64,000 bases of DNA from Clostridium sp. AM58-1XD (GCF_003464085.1 NZ_QSDR01000014.1:52924-116923), one strand, 5' to 3'. Shown: positions 46,814 through 56,819, counted from the first letter of the stretch. The notes: a model not told the origin generated them from the letters alone. Numbers and translations are program-made.

Positions 46814-47882
46814 CATCAACCTTGTATTTCTCGAGAATTTTCAACAGATCATTGCCATATTTTCCTGTTTTTACTTCTCCAAAACCATCTACTTTTTTTA
46901 ACTCCTCAAGATCCTTCGGCATCTTTGCAATCAAATCTTTCAGCTGGCTGTTGTTACAGATAAAGTATGGCTTTATGCCTTCTTCTCTGCTCTTTTCCCA
47001 TCTGTACTTTTGGAGTTCTTTATAAATATCACTTTCTTCTATGGGAATCTCCCCTTCTTCTTTGTTTCCATTAACTGCATGGGTTTTTAAAGCATTGGCG
47101 TTTTGTGTTATAGCTTCTGCCTCTTCACCCTTTATTCTGTATCGCTCATACTTCGCAGTATAATCTTTTTCCACTTCCTTGTGCAAAGCGAGGTACGACT
47201 GCGCCACTTCCAGAAGCCCCCTGTCTGATTCTGCAATTTCTTTTGACTTATCATGCAGATCTTTTATGTATTTAACCAGCTGGTCCGAACGTATGACTTT
47301 CTCTTTTATCTCTTTTTTCGCGTACTTCGCATTTAATACGGTCTTCGGATTCGCTAATACGACTACTGATTTGTTAAAATCATCAAAATATCGTTCCGCC
47401 ATCATTTTTGATACAATATTCTTTCTTTTGTCTATTTTAATCTTTTTAAGCAGCTCCAGATGATGCTGGTTTTGAGTGATCGGAGAATAAATCCCTTCCT
47501 TCTTTTGTTTCCCGCCAAAATTCATCGTACGTATGAAATCGCCTGCACTATTAATCTCAATATTACCATACAAATTTTTACATTCTATAACGATAGCTAT
47601 CTTTCTTGTAATCACAAGATAATCGATCTGCGCGCTTAAATCACCGTCTTCCAGATACAAATCGTGTAAAATATAAATCGGCATATGGCTGTTTTTCAAT
47701 TCAAAGGCAATATTCTTTTCACCAATAATCCCGTATTCCAGACATTTGATATCCTGCCTTATAATCGATTGTCCCTCCGGAGTAAGCAGCGGTTCCAGTT
47801 TTCTTAAATTTTCCAGCTGAATTTCTGCTGTGTTGCTCTCCTTCAGAAATACAGGCTCTTTCATTCTATTTAAAAAATCCAT
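46785..47882 (-). CDS. NERD-HRDC protein
   Basis: Protein of 365 residues with an N-terminal NERD (nuclease-related) domain, about 40-170, with DGDLSAQIDYLVITR and IVIECKNLYGNIE (the D and E-x-K that mark this nuclease fold), and a C-terminal HRDC-like domain of about 80 residues (YKELQKYRWEKSREEGIKPY to LLKILEKYK), a nucleic-acid-binding fold also found in RecQ. It is clearly more AT-rich and lysine-rich than its neighbours, which hints at transfer. Its last few codons (CSKKSN) lie in a MITE-like repeat. A role in DNA repair or defence is possible but not shown. Confidence 0.8.
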   Translation of the reverse strand: MDFLNRMKEPVFLKESNTAEIQLENLRKLEPLLTPEGQSIIRQDIKCLEYGIIGEKNIAFELKNSHMPIYILHDLYLEDGDLSAQIDYLVITRKIAIVIECKNLYGNIEINSAGDFIRTMNFGGKQKKEGIYSPITQNQHHLELLKKIKIDKRKNIVSKMMAERYFDDFNKSVVVLANPKTVLNAKYAKKEIKEKVIRSDQLVKYIKDLHDKSKEIAESDRGLLEVAQSYLALHKEVEKDYTAKYERYRIKGEEAEAITQNANALKTHAVNGNKEEGEIPIEESDIYKELQKYRWEKSREEGIKPYFICNNSQLKDLIAKMPKDLEELKKVDGFGEVKTGKYGNDLLKILEKYKVDARGCSKKSN

Positions 47883-47968
47883 ATCTCTTTCCCCCTGATC
47901 TATTCAATAGAAAGTCATTAATGAAATAAAGCGCCGGGCCACAAACAAAACTCACAGCGTCCCCGTTT

Positions 47969-49744
47969 CTATCGCTCCATTTTCTGTTCTTTATTGCCCG
48001 ATTTCGTGATTCTGCCTGAGGACAAATATTTTCGGAAGTCTTCCTCCTGCACAGGCTTTCCATAAAAATAGCCCTGGGCATAAATGCATCCCATCTCCTT
48101 CAGAAGTTCAATCTGTTCTTCCGTTTCGGCACCCTCCGCAATTACCTGGAGCTGCAGTTCTCTGGCCAGATTGATGACGAACTGCATAACTCTCTCTCTG
48201 TGTTTCAAATCATCACCCAGTCTCAAAAATTCCAGATCCATTTTCAGAACATCAATCGGCAGTTCAGACAGTGTATTTAAAGATGAATAACCATTGCCGA
48301 AATCATCCATCTCAATGATAAAACCATATAGCTTTAAGCGCTCTGTCACAGCAAGAAGCGGATGGGAATCCAACGCATACGCCGATTCTGTAATCTCCAG
48401 GTGCATATCCTCCGGCTGAAGACCATAACTGTCTACAAGTTCTTTCAAAACCTCCGGCAAATCAGAGTGATAAATATCGGCTCTGGATACATTTACCGAT
48501 ACCAGAACGGAAAAACCGAAGTCATTTTTCCATCCCTTGATAATTTCGCATGTTTTTCTCCAGACAAACAGATCCATTGAATAAATAAATCCATTTTTTT
48601 CAAATATTGGGATAAAATCACCAGGAGAAATCATTCCGAATTCCGGATGCTTCCACCTGACAAGCGCCTCTGCTCCAATTAATTGTTCTGTTCCAATCTC
48701 TACTTTCGGCTGTAGATATACCTGAAAATCTTCCCGTTCCAGCGCTTCCATCATCGTATTGATAATCTTCTGCTCCACGATCATTTTATCGCGCAGGGAC
48801 TCATCATATATGGCAAATCTTCGGTTGAAAATGCCCTTTATGTTATTGGAAGCAAGCATGGCACGGTCGCACATTCCTGCAATTCCAATTTTCCGGTCAT
48901 GAATCTGATAAACTCCATATTTAATCTGCAGCCGCATCGGTATTGGATAATGTTCCACCAGCAAATCGATCACACGGTTAAATTCACCATACCATTCTTC
49001 CATCCGCGGTGCAAGTATGTAGAATTTATCAGCTCTGGCTCTCGCAAACAATGTTTTATCCCTTACCCGCAGTCCCAGAAAACAGTTCGCCAGTTCTATC
49101 AGAAGCCTGTCCCCTTCTGCTGTTCCGAATGTATCGTTTACCATTTTAAACCGCTCAATATCTATAACAATAATGTCAAAAGCCTCTGACGGGCGTTGAT
49201 TCAGAGTCGCAGCTGCCCGTTCAAAAAACGCATTCTGGGTATAGAGATTTGTTAACGGATCTCTTTCCAGGATCTCAATGGCACTCTTCGCTTGGCGCAC
49301 TTCCTCCAGAACCATTTTCAGCTGTTCATTTGCCTTGGCAAGCGCCCTTTGATAGTTAATCAGCTGATTGTTTACCTTCTGAATTTCGTAATAGCTTTCC
49401 TCGTAAGGTTCCTGCTGAACAATTTCCAGCTCGTCGATCAGGGATATGTACATTTTCATCAAATCCTGTATTTCTGTGAGATTTTGCAGATCACACATCA
49501 GAAACAGCATTTGCTTCCCCTTTATTTTGAGAGCAACCGATACCATTTTCTGCTCTTCTCCAGCCATTTTAAGGCGCGCGGAAACAACCTGTTCCTTACA
49601 GGCGTCCAGCAAACGGTCAAACGCCTCTTGTTCCGTAAACAGCTGTCGTATATTCTGTCCTTTATTTATCATCAGAATCGGGATGCTTTGAATCACTTTA
49701 TTTATTTTTCCTTGTGTATCACATAAAGCTTCGTATCCGGTCAT
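47969..49744 (-). CDS. EAL phosphodiesterase with degenerate GGDEF
   Basis: Cyclic-di-GMP-degrading protein of 591 residues. The N-terminal 150 residues form a sensor and coiled coil. The GGDEF domain is present but its active site reads RADKF instead of GGDEF, so it is not expected to make c-di-GMP. The EAL domain looks active: GAEALVRWKHPE, NVSRADI, EITESAY, EMDDFGNGYSS, KMDLEFL, AEGAET and QGYFYGKP. The start overlaps the stop of the cobalamin-binding protein by 4 bases (ATGA), so that protein is the probable sensory partner. Confidence 0.9.
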   Translation of the reverse strand: MTGYEALCDTQGKINKVIQSIPILMINKGQNIRQLFTEQEAFDRLLDACKEQVVSARLKMAGEEQKMVSVALKIKGKQMLFLMCDLQNLTEIQDLMKMYISLIDELEIVQQEPYEESYYEIQKVNNQLINYQRALAKANEQLKMVLEEVRQAKSAIEILERDPLTNLYTQNAFFERAAATLNQRPSEAFDIIVIDIERFKMVNDTFGTAEGDRLLIELANCFLGLRVRDKTLFARARADKFYILAPRMEEWYGEFNRVIDLLVEHYPIPMRLQIKYGVYQIHDRKIGIAGMCDRAMLASNNIKGIFNRRFAIYDESLRDKMIVEQKIINTMMEALEREDFQVYLQPKVEIGTEQLIGAEALVRWKHPEFGMISPGDFIPIFEKNGFIYSMDLFVWRKTCEIIKGWKNDFGFSVLVSVNVSRADIYHSDLPEVLKELVDSYGLQPEDMHLEITESAYALDSHPLLAVTERLKLYGFIIEMDDFGNGYSSLNTLSELPIDVLKMDLEFLRLGDDLKHRERVMQFVINLARELQLQVIAEGAETEEQIELLKEMGCIYAQGYFYGKPVQEEDFRKYLSSGRITKSGNKEQKMER

Positions 49745-50811
49745 ATCCTTCTTTGCAGCGTATTATTCGCCCATTTTACAAGGTTTCTTGCATCCTGCGT
49801 ATATACATCTACTCTCCATTTCTTCCAGATTTCATTTGTGGTCTCAAACGCATGACCGCCGACTGCAATCTTCACCTCCGGGTGAATCTTTCGAATCTGC
49901 ATCACCGCCTCTTTACAGAGCCCCAGATGCTGAGGCATTGTTACGGAAAGCGCTATTAATTTTGGATGGTATACATCTACAGAAGATAAAATGGACTCTG
50001 TAGGGACGGCCGCACCTAGATAAATGCTGTCCCATCCGTCATATTCAAACAGATCAGCTACCATACGCGCGCCCATTTCATGAAGTTCACTGCCGACACA
50101 AGCCACCAATACTTTTCCATTTTTTCTCTTCTGTCTGAAGATAATGGGATACATCTGAGCCAGCGCGAGCTGCGTTGTCGAGGTGCAGTAGTGCTCTTTA
50201 TCCACGGTTATCAGATGATGATGCCACAGTTCACCGACTTCTCTCATAGACTCGGCGATAATATCCACATAGATATCTGTCAGAGGAATCCCCTTTTTTA
50301 CATATTCCGAAACCAGATACACCGCTCCCCTGGTATCCGATCTCAGAAGACATTCCAGATACTGTCTCGTTTCCTTTTCATATCTTCTGGGAGCCCGGAA
50401 CACAGAGCTGCCGGCATTTTCACATTCCTCAGCTGTAACCTGGCTGGCTTTGTTAATCAAACGCTCTATCCTGTCCAATTTCTCTTTTGCCGCAGTCTGC
50501 TTTAAGCATTCCTTTACAAGAGCATAGTGTTCCAGCATTTGATCCTTTATTCTCTCCCTGCTGCAGTACGGCATCAGAGGGCAAAGCAGCTGATACAGCC
50601 ATCTGGCATAATATTCAAAAATTTTCTCGTCTTCCAGTTCCAGAGCTGTATAAAGCACGTCCATATTGTATATTACATCCTGATACATCTTATTCCTGGC
50701 CGCCTCATTCAGCTCTTTGTTCAGCTCCGGATCAGACTCCAGCTGACGCTGAAAAACCTCATTGGTCAGCCTTAGAAATTCCGGATTGCGGTCGACCTGC
50801 AGTAACCCCAT
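49741..50811 (-). CDS. Cobalamin-binding sensor-type protein
   Basis: Cytoplasmic protein of 356 residues. After a helical N-terminal half it has a B12-binding helical cap ending in LWHHHLITVDKEHYCT, which fits the W-x9-EH motif of B12 photoreceptor-type caps, then a Rossmann domain with ELHEMGARMVADLFEYDGWD, an E/DxHxxG cobalamin ligand motif, and AVGGHAF. There is no DNA-binding domain, unlike CarH. ATG 50811 follows AGGAGGAGG. Overlap with the downstream EAL gene suggests it controls c-di-GMP turnover. Corrinoid methyltransferase-type proteins share the fold, but the W-x9-EH argues for sensing. Confidence 0.82.
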   Translation of the reverse strand: MGLLQVDRNPEFLRLTNEVFQRQLESDPELNKELNEAARNKMYQDVIYNMDVLYTALELEDEKIFEYYARWLYQLLCPLMPYCSRERIKDQMLEHYALVKECLKQTAAKEKLDRIERLINKASQVTAEECENAGSSVFRAPRRYEKETRQYLECLLRSDTRGAVYLVSEYVKKGIPLTDIYVDIIAESMREVGELWHHHLITVDKEHYCTSTTQLALAQMYPIIFRQKRKNGKVLVACVGSELHEMGARMVADLFEYDGWDSIYLGAAVPTESILSSVDVYHPKLIALSVTMPQHLGLCKEAVMQIRKIHPEVKIAVGGHAFETTNEIWKKWRVDVYTQDARNLVKWANNTLQRRI

Positions 50812-50855
50812 ATCCAAACCTCCTCCTATAAAAGCACTTTTCATAAATCCCCGCC

Positions 50856-51869
50856 CTATCTCTCACCCTCATTAGCCTCTTCCATTACAACCTGCTCTCC
50901 ATAATGATCGCCTGCAAAAGTCACCTGCATTACTGCCTGAGGCCAGTTCAGGCTGATTCTGGCGTGCATTTCTTTTTTAAGCGCTGCCTCTTCTACTATG
51001 GACAGCAGTTCAGACAGCACCTCCCGTGTCAGGTGACCTCCCCTCCAGTGGAAAATCAGTGATTTCCCCTTTCGGACAGCCTGTTGGGCGCGCTTTCCCA
51101 CATCCTCCATTTTCGTAAAAGAAAGCTTTTTTTCCTTGTAGTAAAAGTGATCTCCATCGCTGCACTGTGGCAGTTCATACATCGCCGGTTCATGGTCTCT
51201 GAAAAACCGTTTGTCATCCAGATTAAAATAATCATAGCGAACCTCTCCGCCATGGCTTAAACTGTTGTCAAACGTGGCATCCAGCTGGTAGTAAGAACCT
51301 CCGATCCTGACAACATTCCAAGCATGGCGGTACTTGATATTCTTATCGGGATTCGCTTCTGAAACGGCTATTATACACCAGATTCCCAGGGCGTCGCAGA
51401 GTATCTTCACTGATTTGGCTATGCCTTCGCAGACTCCCACTCCCTGACCCAAAGGACCGATGATCTCGTGAGAATACGGTTTTTTCAGCTTATCATAGCG
51501 AACGCTGCTGCAGATGAAGTCGTGTATATACTGTTCCTTTTCCAGTTCCGTCATAGACAGCGCCGGTCGGACCAGTTTGGATACTCTGGCATTCATTGCC
51601 TTCTGGTGTTCTTTTATTTTTCCCTTATCAAACAGGTATTCCGGTATCATTTCCACATTTTCCGCATGTTGATAAAAACGGTAGCGGAATCCGACGCCAT
51701 AGAAAATCTCCGGCCAGTCCAGCCGCAGTTTAAAAAATATATCCGTCAGTTCCCGGCCGTCCAGCCTGGGAACTGAAAAGGAAGGTTCCAGAGCAGTCAG
51801 ACCAGTTTTTATGGAATGATAAGCGCTCTGCTGTATTTTGTTCATCTGACCGTAATAGTATGGTTCCAT
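50856..51869 (-). CDS. Transglutaminase-like cysteine protease-fold protein
   Basis: Protein of 337 residues with a transglutaminase-like core: catalytic Cys in GQGVGVCEGIAKS, His in KYRHAWNVV and Asp in YQLDATFDN, all in the expected order. It has no signal peptide, so it is presumably cytoplasmic. ATG 51869 has GGATGGAG at good spacing; the longer frame runs into the MITE-like repeat and is unlikely. The gene lies 45 bases before the cobalamin-sensor gene, in the same direction, possibly one operon. Substrate unknown. Confidence 0.78.
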   Translation of the reverse strand: MEPYYYGQMNKIQQSAYHSIKTGLTALEPSFSVPRLDGRELTDIFFKLRLDWPEIFYGVGFRYRFYQHAENVEMIPEYLFDKGKIKEHQKAMNARVSKLVRPALSMTELEKEQYIHDFICSSVRYDKLKKPYSHEIIGPLGQGVGVCEGIAKSVKILCDALGIWCIIAVSEANPDKNIKYRHAWNVVRIGGSYYQLDATFDNSLSHGGEVRYDYFNLDDKRFFRDHEPAMYELPQCSDGDHFYYKEKKLSFTKMEDVGKRAQQAVRKGKSLIFHWRGGHLTREVLSELLSIVEEAALKKEMHARISLNWPQAVMQVTFAGDHYGEQVVMEEANEGER

Positions 51870-51895
51870 GCTGTTCTCCATCCTGATATTATGAA

Positions 51896-52022
51896 AAGAG
51901 AAGGTGCTGCAAAAAGAATAAAGCATTGCCACTGAGACCAGCTGCAGTGGATTGGCCACTGTCTGAAACGAAATCTGGTATCAGCGGCACAGCTAATTCG
52001 ACTTTTTGCAACACCCTCCCTC
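51896..52022. mobile_element. MITE-like inverted-repeat element, copy 2
   Basis: A second copy of the 126-base unit at 46688, in the same orientation. The ends GAAGGTGCTGCAAAAAG and CTTTTTGCAACACCCTC pair, and an inner GACCAG / CTGGT stem remains although less perfect than in copy 1. The two copies flank a 5.1-kb block (NERD, EAL, cobalamin sensor, transglutaminase-like). Confidence 0.68.
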
Positions 52023-52051
52023 TATTCCTGCTGCCGAAAAGCGCCGTTCTC

Positions 52052-55000
52052 TTACTGGCCGTCCCTTCTCTCAGCAGTCTCCGGGGTACCGGTTAAATAT
52101 TTATGCATCATCTGCTCAAAACGCATGATATTGATCGGTTTGGCAAAATGTTCATTCATTCCTGCGCGAAGAGCGGCGCGGACATCTTCTTCAAATGCAT
52201 TGGCAGTCATTGCAATAATAGGCAGCGCTGCAATATCATGGCGGTCTAAGGAACGAATTGCTTTCGTGGCCTCATACCCATCCATTTTCGGCATCTGAAT
52301 ATCCATTAATATCATATCGTAATATCTCTCCTTCGATTCCGATACCATTCGCACTGCTTCTTCTCCGTCACACGCCTCATCTATTTGTATGCCTGTTTCT
52401 CCGATCAGCTCTCTTGCAATCTCCCTGTTTATCTCATTATCTTCCACCAGTAAAAGACGTTTTCCTGTATAATCCGGCTTTTCATCAGAAAATACCTGCC
52501 TGATCTGCTGTTTATCTCCGCTCAGTCCGCTGAGCAGGGAAGAAATCCTGGAACGGTAAATCGGTTTGGATAAAAACGCAGTTACTCCGGCTTCTCTGGC
52601 TTCATTTTCTATTTCCGTCCAGTCATATGCTGACAATACGATCAGCGGAGCTTCGGCCCCCAGTTTTTTTCTGATCCGCCTTGCCATATCCACTCCATTC
52701 ACATCAGGCAGCTTCCAATCGACAATTATCAATCGGAAAGGATCACCTGCCTCAGCTGCCCTTAGAATTGTACGGACTGCCTTTTCACCTGTCGTATCAT
52801 ATTGAACACGCAGATTCAGCTCTCCCAAAATCTCAGCGGCGTTGCGGCATATCTGTTCATCGTCGTCTGCCACCAGGCAGCGCATCCCTGCCCACTCCTG
52901 AGGCAGTTTTTCCTGGCATTCCTCCTGCTGCTGCAAAGGATGGTAACCGTAAACACCGATCCCTGTCCCGGCGTGCTTTCAACAGTTATATCTCCATTCA
53001 TTAAATCCACCAGATTCTTTGTAATTGCCATTCCCAGTCCTGTGCCGGCTACTTTACTGCTTGTCGAATCCTGCGCCCGTTCAAACGGCTGAAAAATCTT
53101 TTTCAAAAATTCGCTGCTCATACCGATTCCGTTATCCGCACAGAGGAATACATAATTCTGGAATCCTCTTCGGAATCCTTCCATCTGCCTCGCTTCCACT
53201 CGGACAGTCCCGCCTTCCGGCGTATACTTTACAGCATTGCTCAGGATGTTAATGCACACCTGCCTAAGACGCAGGGAATCTCCTACGACATTCTCATTTT
53301 TCAGGGCAGACAGCCGCACTTCTGTTTTCAGCCGTTTTGCATTCGCTTCAGGCAGGATCAGATCGACCGTATCTGACACCAGCTCTGCGAAATTAAATGG
53401 CTCATTTTTTATAGACAGTTTTCCGCTCTCTATTTTTGACATATCCAGCACGTCGTTGATCAGGCCAAGTAGATGGCTGCTGGACAATTCGATCTTTGTT
53501 AAACATTCCATCACGCGGTCACGGTCATCCAGATGAGACGCTGCAATAGCTGTCATTCCTACGATTGCATTCATCGGTGTCCTAATATCATGGCTCATAT
53601 TTGATAAGAACTGGCTCTTGGCTACGCTGGCCGCCCGCGCGCTGTCCAGAGCGCTCTGAAGCGCCTGGCGATGCTGTTCATGCTCGTATCTCTGTTCGTC
53701 GATACGCCGCGAAATAAGAATTGCCAGCTTATCCTCTGAATACGGATTGTCCACATTAATAATCTGAATGGATGTCCAGTGATATTTTCCATCCATAAGC
53801 TTCTGTTCTGTCTCTATATAAACTTCATTTTTCTCAGGTCCAAGCGCTTCCCTGAGATTGTCCAGTGCAAATTTCTCCTGGAATTCGTCCCTGCTTCCCG
53901 GATGAATCGTATACAGAATGTTTCCGAACAGACGGCTGTATTGCTTTTCTTCCCCAAGACCTATCATCAGATTCTGTTTCACGTATATAAAATTAAGCGT
54001 ATCCTTCGTCAGATTGATGCTGATTATAACAGGATAAGCATTGGATATGGCTCCAACAAGGGTGATTCGCTCCTGAAGCTTTTCCCTCTCCGCAGCTTCA
54101 CCAGCCAGTTTTTCAACTGTAATATCATGAAATGCAGCAATCAACACCGGAATTCCATTTTCATCCAGTGTTTTTTCAATCATACCGTTCGCCCAGAACC
54201 AGCCGCCTTCCAGCCTGACCATTCTCGTTTCAAATCCATGTTTCTGGCCGTCTTCAGAAGCTTTTCTGAAAAGTTCTTCCATCTTCCGGTAATCTTCCGG
54301 GTGGACCGTTTTCTGAAGTTCAGTTCCCTTTGGCGCATTGTTTTTGGCACCTTCCGGATACCCCAGCAGGCGCAGTCCCTCCTGATTCAGCTGCAGAAAA
54401 CAATTCGGCGTTTCTGCTGTAATCAGGGCTACGCCTTCTGGTATCGCATTGTACAGATGACCGATATAATCAGCCTGATTTTTCAGCCTTCTGTTCGTCC
54501 TGTTGGCATATCGCATATAAAATGCAGCCAGCGCGGAGATTCCAAATATAATACTGACAATGAGTGCAAGGGAACGCAGCAGAATCGCATTCGTCTGAGC
54601 ATTTACTACCTTTTGAGGGATAATCGAAATCAAATGCCAGTCCGATCCCAGCTTCAGCGGTATATAGCAAAATACCGTTTTCTCATTCTGGTACGTAAAA
54701 ACTGCCCATCCTGTTCGTGAATTTTCCAAAGACCGCCTGAACTCGGTCAGGCCATCTGAAGAATTTTGTGATTCCGGAAGCATATCAAAGATATTTTTAA
54801 TCGTTTTATTGCTGTTCGGGTGAGGGGAACGGATCAGGATTTCACCTTTTGCATTTACCACATAGGAAAATCCGGAATTATTATAAAAGGACAGGCTGAA
54901 GCTGTCGGCAATTTCGTCCACCTCATATTCCTTAATCAGATAGCCTTCTGTCCCATCCGCCATCTTTATCTCTATAAAAATATCGAACACGTTCACTCCT

Positions 55001-55437
55001 GTCACACTGCTGATGTGAGGATTGACAACGCCTTCCGGCAACCCGCTTTCAAACAGGGCTTTTTGGGCTTCCATGTCCATCTGTGTCCCCGCCGGAATGC
55101 ACGTGCCGTCTTTCAAATACAGGCTGGTACCACTTTCCGTCTGCGAATATTCAGACAACATTTCCTCCACGCGAGCTCTTTGTTCCCTGTCTTTTCCAGA
55201 CAACTCATTCAGATGTTCTGCTGTGGCTCTCAGGGAATTATAGTCGTCGATCAGCTGCACTCTGAGGGTATTGCAGCCCTGCCTGGTACTCTCCATAATT
55301 GTACTGACCGACTGCTCCCAAAGCTGCTCCTTTACCTCCTGTATAAAAGAAAAGGTCAGGAAACCAAGAGCCGCAATGACAACTACAGCCGCAAGAGCAA
55401 TCTTTTTCTTGATGCCTGCGGTGCTCTCTCGTTTCAT
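52052..55437 (-). CDS. Hybrid histidine kinase, two receivers (single-base frameshift near 52938)
   Basis: Membrane sensor kinase. Domains: signal anchor near residue 20, extracellular double-CACHE-type sensor to about 270, second helix near 285-305, PAS (about 330-450) and PAS-like segment, HisKA with SNMSHDIRTPMNAIVG (phosphorylated His), HATPase with NILSNAVKYT and GTGLGMAITK, then two receivers with phosphorylated Asp in IIVDWKLP and ILMDIQMP. The frame breaks after VFTVTIL: with one C restored it reads TIPLQQQEECQEKLPQEW into the first receiver, a 1128-residue protein. Its ATG overlaps the stop of the solute-binding gene. Hybrid kinases of this sort often respond to the binding protein's ligand. 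Confidence 0.87.
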
Positions 55438-56708
55438 TTTAATCCCCTTTCCTGTATCGTCTCATCCATCCAACTCATAGCCGACTCATTCGTCTCACCG
55501 GACAGCAGCTTTTCCGATACCTGGGCCGTCAGCTCCCATATGGGCAGGTCCAGCTTTCCATCCGCTCCAATCACAATGCTGCCTGACTGGTAACAGGGTA
55601 TTAATGGCTGGATTTCTTTGACGGAAGAAGGACTCCCGCCTTTCAGCGGGCTGAATGAAGACTGCTGATCCGCAAATTTCTGTATATTGTCCGCCTGTGT
55701 AAAATATTCTACAAATCTTTTTGCAGCTTCCAAATGCGTGCTGTCCGCATTGATGCTAAGACGCGTATCTGCATTTATGACTAGCATATTCCCATCCTCC
55801 AAAATCGGATATGGAACGACCTGAAACTCGAAACCCGGCTGCATATTTTCCACACGTCCTGCCGCCCATGCGCCTGTCAGCATAAACGGAGCGTTTCCTT
55901 CTGTAAATTCCATAAGATCGTCTGATGTTTTCTTTGTATGCAGCGCTTTTTCTCCATCGATAAATCCTCTGTCTATCAAATCCTCAGCCATGGAAAAACC
56001 AGGAGACAGATACTGGCTCAGCTGATCTTCTCCCCTGTTCAGCCTGTCAAATGCTTCTGCCTGTCTGTTATCACGGTACAGTGGATAGAATCCCTTACCG
56101 ATCGCAAGGGTTTTTAAAGAGATATCATTGTTGGCGATAATCGGGGTAATTCCAAGATTTTTAAAATACGTACAGCTGTCTTCCCACTCCTGAAAGTTTT
56201 CAGGCGCCTTCTGTCCATGTTCTTTTAAAAGATCCATATTGCAGTAAAGTCCAAAAACGGACACCGTTGTAGGGACCCAGTAGATCTTTCCGCCGTTCTC
56301 CATCTGGCTGAGCATTTGATCCGTATATCCTGAAATCGTACTGAGCCCGGACAAATCTGCCAGCTGTCCTGTTGCTTCCAACGCCAGCACCGCATCGTGA
56401 TTCACCATAAACACATCGTCGCCTTTTCGAGCTGCCATCCGCTTTTCCAGGGCCTCATAATATTCTGATCCCTTAAGGCTTTCATAAGACACCCTGATAT
56501 CCGGATTCTTTACCATAAAATCCGATATAATTTCCTCAATAACCATAACATTTTCCGGTTCATACTTATTTCCAAAGAAAGATATTTCTGTAACCTCTTC
56601 CTGTGATTCCTCATAATTCACCACTGAACTTTCGTTTCTGCAGCCGGCAAGTACAAGAACCGACACGAAAAGCGATGTGCACAGTTTTATTTTTCCTTTT
56701 CTGCTCAT
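55434..56708 (-). CDS. Extracellular solute-binding lipoprotein (sugar type)
   Basis: Family 1-type ABC binding protein of 424 residues. Signal peptide MSRKGKIKLCTSLFVSVLVL ends in lipobox LAGC. Motifs of the sugar-binding family include ISFFGNKYEPE near the N terminus, MLSQMENGGKIYWVPTT and AWAAGRVENMQPGF. ATG 56708 follows GGGGAG. Notably no ABC permeases or ATPase are present; instead it is coupled to the hybrid kinase, so it may serve as a sensor partner rather than as a transporter part. Confidence 0.85.
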   Translation of the reverse strand: MSRKGKIKLCTSLFVSVLVLAGCRNESSVVNYEESQEEVTEISFFGNKYEPENVMVIEEIISDFMVKNPDIRVSYESLKGSEYYEALEKRMAARKGDDVFMVNHDAVLALEATGQLADLSGLSTISGYTDQMLSQMENGGKIYWVPTTVSVFGLYCNMDLLKEHGQKAPENFQEWEDSCTYFKNLGITPIIANNDISLKTLAIGKGFYPLYRDNRQAEAFDRLNRGEDQLSQYLSPGFSMAEDLIDRGFIDGEKALHTKKTSDDLMEFTEGNAPFMLTGAWAAGRVENMQPGFEFQVVPYPILEDGNMLVINADTRLSINADSTHLEAAKRFVEYFTQADNIQKFADQQSSFSPLKGGSPSSVKEIQPLIPCYQSGSIVIGADGKLDLPIWELTAQVSEKLLSGETNESAMSWMDETIQERGLK

Positions 56709-56738
56709 ATGCTTACTCCCCAATATTGATGCAATGTT

Positions 56739-56819
56739 GCGCCCGGTTTTCTGCGGTTATCGCAGAAAACGGTATGCGCAGGTATAATGCCCGCCCTGCG
56801 GTCATTATACCACATCCGC
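56739..56819. repeat. Twin-hairpin intergenic repeat, second copy
   Basis: Same element as at 14672-14745: TTTTCTGCG / CGCAGAAAA hairpin, then GGTATAATG / CATTATACC hairpin, then ATCCGCT as in the partial copy at 14635-14641. It lies just upstream of the solute-binding gene. Confidence 0.75.

Noticed and set aside
52052-52936. Apparent separate two-receiver response regulator
   Set aside because: Starts with an unlikely TTG inside the kinase gene, has no ribosome site, and joins the kinase in frame when one base is restored.
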